Shown here: piece after piece, positions 44,804 through 51,825 of the stretch
Layout of the letters: the number at the start of each line of letters is the position of its first letter
How positions within the stretch are numbered: the stretch's first letter is position 1
Source: Hormoscilla sp. GUM202
Lineage (GTDB): Bacteria; Cyanobacteriota; Cyanobacteriia; Cyanobacteriales; Desertifilaceae
DNA: 60,380 nt
Reading direction: 5' to 3'
NCBI GenBank assembly: GCA_005518205.2
Contig: RFFC02000041.1
Coordinates: forward strand, 1 to 60,380
The notes under the pieces: model-generated
The model's input: only the letters and a program-made list of their open reading frames with translations
Databases searched by the model: none
Told to the model about the DNA's origin: nothing
Program-made: the position numbers and the translations under genes

Positions 44804-45364
44804 TCAATTCGTCGGTCTGTACGGGAGTGCTGAATGGTGGACATTGATCAAGAGATTGCCGTCGGCACCACGAACATACCCAAATGTGTACTCCACCTTC
44901 ACATCCTTACCGGTCTTTGCATCCTTAAAATAGTAGTTGCCCATGGCAACAGCCGAGTCGGCGTCAATGATAATGTCGGCATTTTCAAAGCGGACCGCAC
45001 TCCATGGCTGCAACGCGAAGCCCTTGTCTTCATCCACGCTCCCGCCAACGAAATAGGAGAGGGCTTCGTCCTCAGTGAGGCGAAACTGATCGGTCGCAGC
45101 CTTAGTCGGCTTGAAGAGGACGGTGCCTTCGTCGTAGCCGTAGAGCGTATCTACGTGCTCTGCTGCCAACGCCTTATAGTCGCCACTATTTGAATAGGCT
45201 GTGCCGATCGCAACGATGCCGTCAGCCCACACTTTCTGCGCCTCCTTGACCTCGGCTTCTGTGATTGGCTGGGGACCACCCGGACCACCCGGACCACCCG
45301 GATCACCCTGACAACCCATAAGAAGAACCCCGACCACGCTGGCTGTAAGAACTCCTTTAATCAT
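44804..45364 (-). CDS. Lipoprotein with NTF2-like domain, cassette-borne
   Basis: 186 residues. A lipoprotein signal with lipobox LLMGC (Cys18) is followed by a collagen-like GDPGGPGGPGGP linker and a compact domain (KVWADGIVAIGTAYSNSGDYKALAAEHVDTLYGYDEGTVLF, then VAMGNYYFKDAKTGKDVKVEYTFGYVR and INVHHSALPY) of SnoaL/NTF2-like build; relatives are often labelled phosphoribosyl-AMP cyclohydrolase, which I think is wrong. Likely exported and membrane-anchored. It lies between attC-like sites A2 and B1 in the array orientation, as a one-gene cassette. Confidence 0.8.
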   Translation of the reverse strand: MIKGVLTASVVGVLLMGCQGDPGGPGGPGGPQPITEAEVKEAQKVWADGIVAIGTAYSNSGDYKALAAEHVDTLYGYDEGTVLFKPTKAATDQFRLTEDEALSYFVGGSVDEDKGFALQPWSAVRFENADIIIDADSAVAMGNYYFKDAKTGKDVKVEYTFGYVRGADGNLLINVHHSALPYRPTN

Positions 45365-45401
45365 AGTAGTTTATCCTCTGGTTATTGAAAAACACCGAAA
45401 T

Positions 45402-45479
45402 TGTTAACCGGATTCAGCGATGACAGACAGCATAACATAGAACAGTGATGTGCTTCACCCAATCCACACTTGTTACAAG
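45402..45479 (-). other. attC-like site A2 (type A)
   Basis: 78 bp. Minus strand from TTGTAAC to GTTAACA; GGATTGGGTGA pairs with TCGCTGAATCC. It starts 13 bp after the stop of the VWA fragment and ends 37 bp before the lipoprotein start. Confidence 0.55.
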
Positions 45480-45491
45480 AATATACAAACT

Positions 45492-45836
45492 TCACATGAC
45501 TCGCATCTCTCTGGCGGAATATTTAAGATAAGCCCCTTGCCCCAGATGCTGTAGATTTGGATAACAACTCCGGTAATGCGCCTCGCTCACAAACAACCAC
45601 AGAATACGAGTACGCCGATTCTGGGGCGGCGCGGGGCAAGGAGCATAACCATCAGTGTAAACGATCAGGCCATCGTAATCCCGATGTTCCTCCAGATAGG
45701 CCAAAACCGGGCCAAAATTCGTCCCGCCTCGTCCGGTTAACTGGACTTCACGCTGGGCCCGACGGAAGGTCATCACGTCAGTTGTAATCGAGCGCATCAA
45801 ATTGAATCACATCGATCGCCGGCACGCCGTAGTACT
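45492..45836 (-). pseudogene. C-terminal third of the VWA gene, duplicated
   Basis: YGVPAIDVIQFDA then, after a small frame break near 45785, ITTDVMTFRRAQREVQLTGRGGTNFGPVLAYLEEH... to the same ending REMRVM as the full VWA protein. Nearly identical to 47587-47935 at the nucleotide level. It lies between attC-like sites B2 and A2 and has no start of its own. A gene-conversion donor or an abandoned cassette. Confidence 0.85.
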
Positions 45837-45882
45837 TCAATCTAGCATATTTTACCTGCGAAGTCTCAGTCAACTTTAGGGA

Positions 45883-45973
45883 ATCTAACGGCCTTGAGCT
45901 AAGCGGTGCGGTGCCAATGGCAGCGATCGGCCCGTGCTTTCTCCTTCGCATCCGCTTCAGGGAAGGGTTAGCC
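45883..45973 (-). other. attC-like site B2 (type B)
   Basis: 91 bp and the best-formed site. Minus strand: GGCTAAC, TGAAGCGGATGCGAAG, centre, CGCACCGCTTAGCTCAAG, GTTAGAT (fits GTTRRRY). AAGCGG(A)TGCG pairs with CGCACCGCTT with one extrahelical A. Its right half strongly resembles that of classical aadA-type attC sites. Confidence 0.7.
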
Positions 45974-46151
45974 ACACCCTGTGGCTTGAACCACTAAACC
46001 CACTAAAACAGAACAGAACGATGCTAAAACTGCCAAGCCATTTGGACTTTAACACAAGGGAGATTTGGTTACCTGATTTGTGATTTAAGTTTAAATCTTA
46101 GGATATTGAGGGGACAATGGATGAGAGGATTAGGTTTTGCACCGGGTAGAA
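45974..46151 (-). other. Gene-less cassette between attC-like sites B3 and B2
   Basis: 178 bp without an evident gene. Such empty or promoter-only cassettes are known from integron arrays. Confidence 0.45.
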
Positions 46152-46237
46152 GGCTAACATTAAAGTTGAGCGGTGAGACCATTATTACGACGAAGCTCAA
46201 CATTGAGCTTCACATCCGCTCTAACGCCATGTTAGGC
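46152..46237 (-). other. attC-like site B3 (type B)
   Basis: 86 bp. Minus strand: GCCTAAC (perfect RYYYAAC), ATGGCGTTAGAGCGGATGTG, a central AGCTCAATGTTGAGCT palindrome, CTCACCGCTCAAC and GTTAGCC. Inner stems GAGCGG/CCGCTC are complementary with unpaired bases on one side. Confidence 0.68.
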
Positions 46238-46365
46238 ATACAACAATTTTTAGGTTAGTGATTTTCAATATAGCATTTCTCAAATTAGCGTAACATGCGT
46301 CGATAGCTGAAATCCTTATGCTGTCTGCAATTTGCCGTGCCACATCTATTTGATAAACGCTATAT

Positions 46366-46535
46366 GGCGTTGCACATTTTTGGGATGATAGCAGCCAATG
46401 AGAGTAAATTTGCTAATGGCTAATTGCTAATTGAAAAGAGTAAATATATCTATTTATCACTACAAATGACGATCTCAATTAACCATTGACAATTAGCAAT
46501 TAGCAGCCTTCATCATCCCGTCGTTGTGCAACGCC
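46366..46535. mobile_element. Miniature inverted-repeat element, family M1, copy 2
   Basis: 170 bp with inverted ends GGCGTTGCAC / GTGCAACGCC and an exact 8-bp target duplication CGCTATAT at 46358-46365 and 46536-46543. About 90% identical by eye to copy 3 in the other orientation. No coding capacity. It sits inside the 3-prime part of the 46599-47291 cassette. Confidence 0.92.
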
Positions 46536-46598
46536 CGCTATATAACTGGTGCGGCGTTACGCTAATCGCTAACGCACCCTACGAGATCAAAGATTGAG

Positions 46599-47291
46599 CT
46601 AGATAGAAAAACTCTTGCATTTTGTGGTTCCTAGCTCTAACTCCTCCGGTTTTTTTGGTTCAAAGTGCTTGGTTATCATCACTACATTTACTTGTACATA
46701 CCATTTGTTGTTTCCTGCATAACATGCTTGAATATTTGCCATCCAATATTTAGGATTTAACTGTCCATATTCAGTACTATTGTACTTTTCTAGTTCTTGC
46801 TGTTTTTCCTCTGTCACGAGATCTTTTGATGATATGCTGAATAATTCTTTGTAGCCTTGAGTCAACGTTTTAACTTTACTGAGGTATTTCCCATCTGCAT
46901 CATGACAAAACAGAAGTTTAGCGTCTCGATCATGCAAATAAACCTTCATTACGCATCCATTCATTGGTGGAGTAAGTACTAGCGTACCTTTTGGAAGTTG
47001 TGTTGTTGGTACACAGCAGTATCCTACACCACCATCTTTGAGCCATGGATAGTAGTAGCTCGCTCCGGCATCATTGTATTTACAATCTACATGATAGAGT
47101 GGGAGACCTCCTTCCACATCTGATTTCTTCACCACTTGTGCAGTGACTTTTCCTCCTTCAGAAACCTTTACGTCTAAATCTTTAGTGGTAGTAGATCCGT
47201 TCGATGGATTTACCTGTATAATACCCTCCTGCGGACTGCAAATTAATTGAGGATTAGTTTCGTATTTTGACAGAACCTCTTTGGTACACAT
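46599..47291 (-). CDS. Unknown soluble protein, cassette-borne
   Basis: 230 residues, no signal peptide, about ten cysteines (CTKEV, LICSP, VDCKYN, YCCVP, NGCVM, LFCHD, QACYAG, TTKC). The N-terminal part is strand-rich; KVYLHDRDAKLLFCHDADGKYLSKVKTL may form a second unit. I do not recognise the family. A strong AAGGAGG ribosome site precedes the ATG. It lies between attC-like sites A1 and B3, in the array orientation, like a typical orphan integron cassette gene. Confidence 0.75.
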   Translation of the reverse strand: MCTKEVLSKYETNPQLICSPQEGIIQVNPSNGSTTTKDLDVKVSEGGKVTAQVVKKSDVEGGLPLYHVDCKYNDAGASYYYPWLKDGGVGYCCVPTTQLPKGTLVLTPPMNGCVMKVYLHDRDAKLLFCHDADGKYLSKVKTLTQGYKELFSISSKDLVTEEKQQELEKYNSTEYGQLNPKYWMANIQACYAGNNKWYVQVNVVMITKHFEPKKPEELELGTTKCKSFSI

Positions 47292-47448
47292 CGCTTTCTA
47301 CCTCCTTAGCTTTTTTATTAACCAACAGTTTCGCTCACCAGCGCAGGCACTGGTGTAGTCTGATCCCACTGGATCGATTCAGACAATTCCGATTCAGCAG
47401 CGGGGGACAGGGGGGCCACAACGCCTGTCTCTCAACCCGCTGCTGGGA

Positions 47449-47573
47449 ATTCAACGTTTGGGGTTTCAGAGCTGGACTGGGGGTTGGCCCCGTGGGGGAC
47501 TGTTGGTCGAGCAACTGATAATAGTATAACTTAAAGAATTGTCGATCGCACCTCAAATCCACAATCGTTACAA
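47449..47573 (-). other. attC-like site A1 (type A), directly after the VWA gene
   Basis: 125 bp. Minus strand: TTGTAACGATTGTGGATTTG to CTGAAACCCCAAACGTTGAAT minus its last base; the terminal box GTTGAAT fits GTTRRRY. The ends are inverted relative to each other. It begins 14 bp after the VWA stop codon. The centre (CAATTCTTTAAGTTATAC, CAGTTGCTCGACCAACAG) is related to codons 115-140 of the VWA gene itself. Confidence 0.6.
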
Positions 47574-47586
47574 AAATATACAAACT

Positions 47587-48903
47587 TCACATGACTCGCA
47601 TCTCTCTGGCAGAACATTTAAGATAAGCCCCTTGCCCCAGATGCTGTAGATTGGGATAACAACTCCGGTAATGCGCCTCGCTCACAAACAACCACAGAAT
47701 GCGAGTCCGCCGATTCTGGGGCGCTGCGGGGCAGGGAGCATAACCATCAGTGTAAACGATCAGGCCATCGTAATCCCGATGTTCCTCCAGATAGGCCAAA
47801 ACAGGGCTAAAATTCGTCCCGCCTCGTCCCGTTAACTGGACTTCCCGCTGGGCGCGACGGAAGGTCATCACATCAGTTGTAATCTCAGCATCAAATTGAA
47901 TCACATCGATCGCGGGCACGCCGTAGTTAAAAAAGCGATTCACCACCGAAAACCCCTGCCGCAGCTCCTCTGTTCCCATGGAGCCGCTCACATCAATGGC
48001 AAAGAGCAATCGGGTGGTAAAGTCACGACGACTGCCCATGTAGGCGAACCCATAGCGGCGATTCGGTTTCATCCGGGTTAGCCGGCGCTGTTGGCTGAGG
48101 ATAGACGTGCGAAACTTGCGCAAAACCGCCCGATAGTCCAGCTTGGGGTGCAGATTCGCTAAAATCTGTTCCCGCAACTTGCCCCCAATGCTGCCCCAAC
48201 TGTCATTCGCTTGGGCCATTCTCACCAGCTCGTCCAGGCGATCGCTCAACAATTCATCTCGATCCCACTGGTTAGTATTTTCAACACCGCTCTTGCTTGG
48301 GTCGGTATAGACTTCTAGGAGATCTGGGGGGCGATCGCCCTTGTCTGAAGTCGGCTCAGAGTCCTCTGCCAATGGGGGTGCAAATGATTCAGATTGAGCA
48401 GATCCAGAGGATCCGGACCCAGGTGCGGCATCAGCTGCCCCCGTCCCCGGTCCCGGCGATCCAGAGACTGCCCCCTCCGGACTGGGGGACTGTTGGTCGA
48501 GCAGCTTGTGGTAGTATAACTCGAAGAATTGTTGGTCATAGCTGCGATCGCCAAAGACATCCCGCGCCCGAGGAAACGGCAGATCCGTTTGCAAATATTC
48601 CTGGAGCGTTAAATTGCTGGCAGCATAGCTAATCGCGGAGTGAGCTTGGCGGCGACTGTAGGGGTGTTTCAGAAGAATCCGTAGTGCTTCAAAACGCAGG
48701 GTAGCTTCCAGGTGGCGATCGCTCAACTGCTCGATAAAATCCGGATTGTACTCAATCCGGCCCCGTTGAACGCGAATCGTTTGAATGCGTGGCTCAGAGA
48801 CCAAAGCGTGACTGGTCCAGGTGGCCAGCAACAGTGGCTCAACGAGCAGCCACTTTTCCACAATCCGAGCAATGCGGTGACGGGCGATCGGTTTTATCTT
48901 CAT
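47587..48903 (-). CDS. VWA protein of the DUF2201 (metallopeptidase-like) type
   Basis: 438 residues from the ATG at 48903, 7 bp after the Uma2 gene. The N-terminal part (about 1-140, RHLEATLRFEALRILLKHPYSRR) fits the DUF2201 N-terminal domain but lacks a clear HEXXH. A Gly/Pro/Ser linker (140-175) follows, then a VWA domain with MIDAS FAIDVSGSMG and the DUF2201 motif RGGTNFSPVLAYLEEH, IVYTDG. VWA proteins of this class work with MoxR ATPases, as here, to remodel or activate partner proteins. Its 3-prime end is copied several times in the adjacent attC-like array. Confidence 0.9.
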   Translation of the reverse strand: MKIKPIARHRIARIVEKWLLVEPLLLATWTSHALVSEPRIQTIRVQRGRIEYNPDFIEQLSDRHLEATLRFEALRILLKHPYSRRQAHSAISYAASNLTLQEYLQTDLPFPRARDVFGDRSYDQQFFELYYHKLLDQQSPSPEGAVSGSPGPGTGAADAAPGSGSSGSAQSESFAPPLAEDSEPTSDKGDRPPDLLEVYTDPSKSGVENTNQWDRDELLSDRLDELVRMAQANDSWGSIGGKLREQILANLHPKLDYRAVLRKFRTSILSQQRRLTRMKPNRRYGFAYMGSRRDFTTRLLFAIDVSGSMGTEELRQGFSVVNRFFNYGVPAIDVIQFDAEITTDVMTFRRAQREVQLTGRGGTNFSPVLAYLEEHRDYDGLIVYTDGYAPCPAAPQNRRTRILWLFVSEAHYRSCYPNLQHLGQGAYLKCSAREMRVM

Positions 48904-48910
48904 CTCGCAT

Positions 48911-49531
48911 TTAAATAGTTTTTGCGGCAAAAATATCTGCGGCGCTCAGTTGCAATTCCGGGAAAGCCAAAGACTCAATCCTCTCGTTTCCGGTAAACAG
49001 CGTTACCTGATACTCCCCATCCACCAGTTGGTAAACAGAGAGAGTCGGCTGTTTGGGATTGCCGATCAACCGCCTGCCCCCTAGACCCAGATAATCCACA
49101 ATCCAGTATTCGGGTATACCCATCAGTTCGTATTCCCCGACCTTCCTCAGATAATCATCTTGCCACTTTGTACTGACAACCTCTATAGCGAGTCGCACGG
49201 AATCTCCCTTAGTAATAACCGATTTTTTCTGCCAACGGGGTTCGGAGGCCAGTTGTGCTTTATTGAGGACAATAATGTCAGGTTGGTAGCCGGACTTGTC
49301 ATCGATCGCTTTCAGCAAGCAATCCCCCGGAATTGCATAGGGTAATTCGTAACGCTCGATTTTAATTCCTAGTTTTATGGTTAAAAAACCGATAATAGCA
49401 GAATGTTCCCCAGTTGCTAAAGGCATTTTAACGATCGCTCCATTGCGTAATTCGTATTTATCGATCGCGTTTTCCGGATACCAGTCAACAAATTCATCGA
49501 ATGATAGGGGTGTGGTTAGAGTCGCAATCAT
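48911..49531 (-). CDS. Uma2-family endonuclease-like protein within the MoxR-VWA operon
   Basis: 206 residues. LSFDEFVDWYPENAIDKYELRNGAIVKM, YQPDIIVLNKAQL (Asp) and VRLAIEVVSTKWQDDYLRKVGEYELMGIPEYWIVDYLG are Uma2/DUF820 hallmarks of the PD-(D/E)XK fold. It lies 45 bp after the MoxR gene and 7 bp before the VWA gene, so it is co-transcribed. Either it is a genuine partner or one of the many mobile Uma2 genes that landed in the operon. Confidence 0.9.
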   Translation of the reverse strand: MIATLTTPLSFDEFVDWYPENAIDKYELRNGAIVKMPLATGEHSAIIGFLTIKLGIKIERYELPYAIPGDCLLKAIDDKSGYQPDIIVLNKAQLASEPRWQKKSVITKGDSVRLAIEVVSTKWQDDYLRKVGEYELMGIPEYWIVDYLGLGGRRLIGNPKQPTLSVYQLVDGEYQVTLFTGNERIESLAFPELQLSAADIFAAKTI

Positions 49532-49576
49532 AGTTCTTCCGCACGAGAGATTAAGACAAGAGAGGGATTTTCTGGT

Positions 49577-50662
49577 TTACACCTCGATCGCCTCCAAATA
49601 CTCCGACAAGAAATCAATCAGATCCATCGATTCAGCGACAAACGCCATGGCATCGCTAAACTTGGGACTTTGAACCAGGGAGGAAAAATGGGCGATCGCC
49701 TCCTGTTGTTTTGCTTTCTGGAGATACTGGAGATATTTCAACAGATTCTTGCGGGCATTCTCCGCTTTATTTTCGGGGCAATGCCCGCTATTGAGCCAGA
49801 GTAAAACCCGTTCGTTCAAACTGGCAAAATCCTGAATCTCCAAATCTTTGAGTTGCTTGGAATGCTTAGAATATTGCAACAGGAGTTGCTCGGGACTCAG
49901 ACCCCGTTGGGTCGCGAGGCTTTGGCGAAAGGCGATACTGGCACGACTCCCCACCATACCTGCAATCAGTTTAAAGTGAATATCCTCCAACTCTGTATGG
50001 TTGCGAACAAAATCCGCGACTTTGACCCAAGCGCGGCGATCGGGGGTTTTGATCAGGCCAGCGGTGGCGATCGCCGCATCCGCATCCGGATTGTCACCAT
50101 CAAGATACTCCGGATGCTGTTGGATAAATGTCAGCACCCGGGAATCTATATCCTGCCCGGCAGCCCAAAGCAGCCAATCTTCCACCGTCGGCACAAACTC
50201 GTAGAGATTGAACCGCGACACCAGAGCCGGATCCAGCTCCGTCAGTTGATATTCTTCCCCCGCATTCACCGCAGCAATCACAATACTGCCAGGGGGTAGG
50301 GGTTTACCCGCCAAGGTTTTGTTGAGGGTCAGGTCTTGAACCGCCTGCAAAATTTCGGGGCGGGCCCGGTTAAGCTCGTCCAGAAAGAGCACCACCGCGC
50401 GATCGGGGGCGGGCCACCAGTAGGGGGGTAAAAAAACCGAACGGCCCGTTGTCTCATCTTTATGCAACAAGCCAATCAAATCCCCCGGATCGCTCATCTG
50501 ACCCAAAAAGAACGGGATGACGGGCAGGTTCTGGCGCTGACGGTAGAAATGGCTAATAATTTCTGATTTGCCAATACCATGCTTGCCCACCAGGAGGATA
50601 TTTTGCTCCGGTGGGGTCAGTTCCAGAACTTGATAGAGTTCGCGGGCATCAATACGAATCAT
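49577..50662 (-). CDS. MoxR-type AAA+ ATPase
   Basis: 361 residues. Walker A VGKHGIGKSEII, Walker B VVLFLDELNRARPEI, sensor 1 IVIAAVNAGEEYQ and the arginine-finger region LDPALVSRFNLYEFVPTVEDW. The MoxR class acts as a chaperone for VWA partners and their targets in the cytoplasm. The order unknown protein - MoxR - (Uma2) - VWA is a coherent module. It starts 54 bp after the 50717-51439 gene. Confidence 0.93.
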   Translation of the reverse strand: MIRIDARELYQVLELTPPEQNILLVGKHGIGKSEIISHFYRQRQNLPVIPFFLGQMSDPGDLIGLLHKDETTGRSVFLPPYWWPAPDRAVVLFLDELNRARPEILQAVQDLTLNKTLAGKPLPPGSIVIAAVNAGEEYQLTELDPALVSRFNLYEFVPTVEDWLLWAAGQDIDSRVLTFIQQHPEYLDGDNPDADAAIATAGLIKTPDRRAWVKVADFVRNHTELEDIHFKLIAGMVGSRASIAFRQSLATQRGLSPEQLLLQYSKHSKQLKDLEIQDFASLNERVLLWLNSGHCPENKAENARKNLLKYLQYLQKAKQQEAIAHFSSLVQSPKFSDAMAFVAESMDLIDFLSEYLEAIEV

Positions 50663-50716
50663 TTTCTTCTACCTGCTTCGCACGGGGCAAAGCCCTACTA
50701 CCTTGCTGCATTTTAA

Positions 50717-51439
50717 CTACAAATCCTGATGACGAATCCAGTCAGAACGGCGATAGCCCCGCTTGAGATTGGTTTTAAAGCGAACGCCGCTGTTGTAAGT
50801 CTCCCGGAGAGCCTGAATTGCCGTGCGCAATTTGGGTAGCACCTCCTTGAACTGGTTAAAGGGAATCAAAATAGCAAAGTAGTCGTCCTCAGACAGGCGA
50901 ATAATCAGCTTCAGCTTAACAGTATCCACTTCGGTGGCAAAGTCAAATCGATCTTCCTTGGCAATTTTACGCACCTGAGCCAAGATGGCTTGCACTTTCA
51001 AGTCTTTCTGTTTTTGGCGCTTGGCAGCCTGGGCTTTTTGCCGGTCAACCCGCTGCAAAAATGCTTGCACCAGGGCCACCACCTCACCAATGTCGGAAAC
51101 GGGGGCCGATCGCTCGTACCCTAAATCTACCCACAGCTGTCCATCCGGACTCCTGAGCAAATGTAAATGGGTCTCCGAGCGATACCAGCGATCGCTTGAT
51201 CCTTCGAGCAGAATAGAGCAACAGAGGGTGTTGGTGGGGGCCTGGTCTGCGCTTGACCCCCCTTGGAAACGATGGTAATGGTAACTGTTATCATTCCGCT
51301 TTGCGCCAGCGATCGGCTCAATTCGCGCCAACAATTCTTCCGCCAGCTCTCGGGCCCGATCGGGGTCAACGCTGAGGGGTTTCTTCCCCGAGATATTGTC
51401 CCGGAGGAGCTTTTGCAAACTTCGTGATGTGATAGACAT
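50717..51439 (-). CDS. Basic protein of unknown function, first gene of the MoxR-VWA operon
   Basis: 240 residues from the ATG at 51439. A longer frame with TTG at 51457 would start inside the M1 element and is rejected. The middle (VALVQAFLQRVDRQKAQAAKRQKQKDLKVQAILAQVRKIAKED) is a basic coiled coil; the flanks look alpha/beta (WVDLGYERSAPVSDIGE; LIIRLSEDDYFAILIPFNQFKEVLPKLRTAIQAL). I do not recognise the family; presumably an adaptor or substrate of the MoxR-VWA pair. A miniature element lies 6 bp before the start codon, and no Shine-Dalgarno remains there. A fragment of this gene's 5-prime end is at 56946-57186. Confidence 0.78.
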   Translation of the reverse strand: MSITSRSLQKLLRDNISGKKPLSVDPDRARELAEELLARIEPIAGAKRNDNSYHYHRFQGGSSADQAPTNTLCCSILLEGSSDRWYRSETHLHLLRSPDGQLWVDLGYERSAPVSDIGEVVALVQAFLQRVDRQKAQAAKRQKQKDLKVQAILAQVRKIAKEDRFDFATEVDTVKLKLIIRLSEDDYFAILIPFNQFKEVLPKLRTAIQALRETYNSGVRFKTNLKRGYRRSDWIRHQDL

Positions 51440-51445
51440 AATATC

Positions 51446-51613
51446 GGCGTTGCACAACGACGGGATGATTCCGGCTGCTAATTGCTAATTGTCAATGGCT
51501 AATTGAGATAGTCATTTGTAGTCATAAATATCTATTTACTCTTTTCAATTAGCAATTAGCCATTAGCCAATTTTAACAATTGGCTGCTATCATCGGCAAA
51601 AATGTGCAACGCC
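51446..51613. mobile_element. Miniature inverted-repeat element, family M1, copy 3
   Basis: 168 bp, inverted ends GGCGTTGCAC / GTGCAACGCC, exact 8-bp target duplication ATAATATC at 51438-51445 and 51614-51621. Opposite orientation to copy 2. It sits immediately upstream of the MoxR-VWA operon; the fragment at 57100-57186 shows the uninterrupted junction. Confidence 0.93.
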
Positions 51614-51646
51614 ATAATATCAATTCGCAATTCGCAGTTATCAAAC

Positions 51647-51810
51647 TGCTGTTATTTTATCGATCCACCGATCTAGGGCAATCAGTTCCACCGCAAGTTG
51701 GATAAATCCTTTGCCAAGATCGGCATTTTTGGCTTCAATAATGACCAGATTTTGAGGCGTGGGGATAAAATAATCCACATTCGGTATTTGCGTAAGTCCT
51801 GTTTTTTTTG
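51647..51810 (-). pseudogene. Fragment of a nuclease-like hypothetical protein
   Basis: The frame IPNVDYFIPTPQNLVIIEAKNADLGKGFIQLAVELIALDRW has an E-A-K motif (VDYF...IIEAK) like PD-(D/E)XK proteins. There is no plausible start; the upstream part overlaps the next gene's start, so it is truncated. Confidence 0.5.
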
Positions 51811-51825
51811 TGTAATCTACTGAAA

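Noticed and set aside
51440-51457. TTG at 51457 as start of the MoxR-operon first gene
   Set aside because: It lies within the inserted M1 element; the duplicate fragment at 57186 shows that homology starts at the ATG corresponding to 51439.
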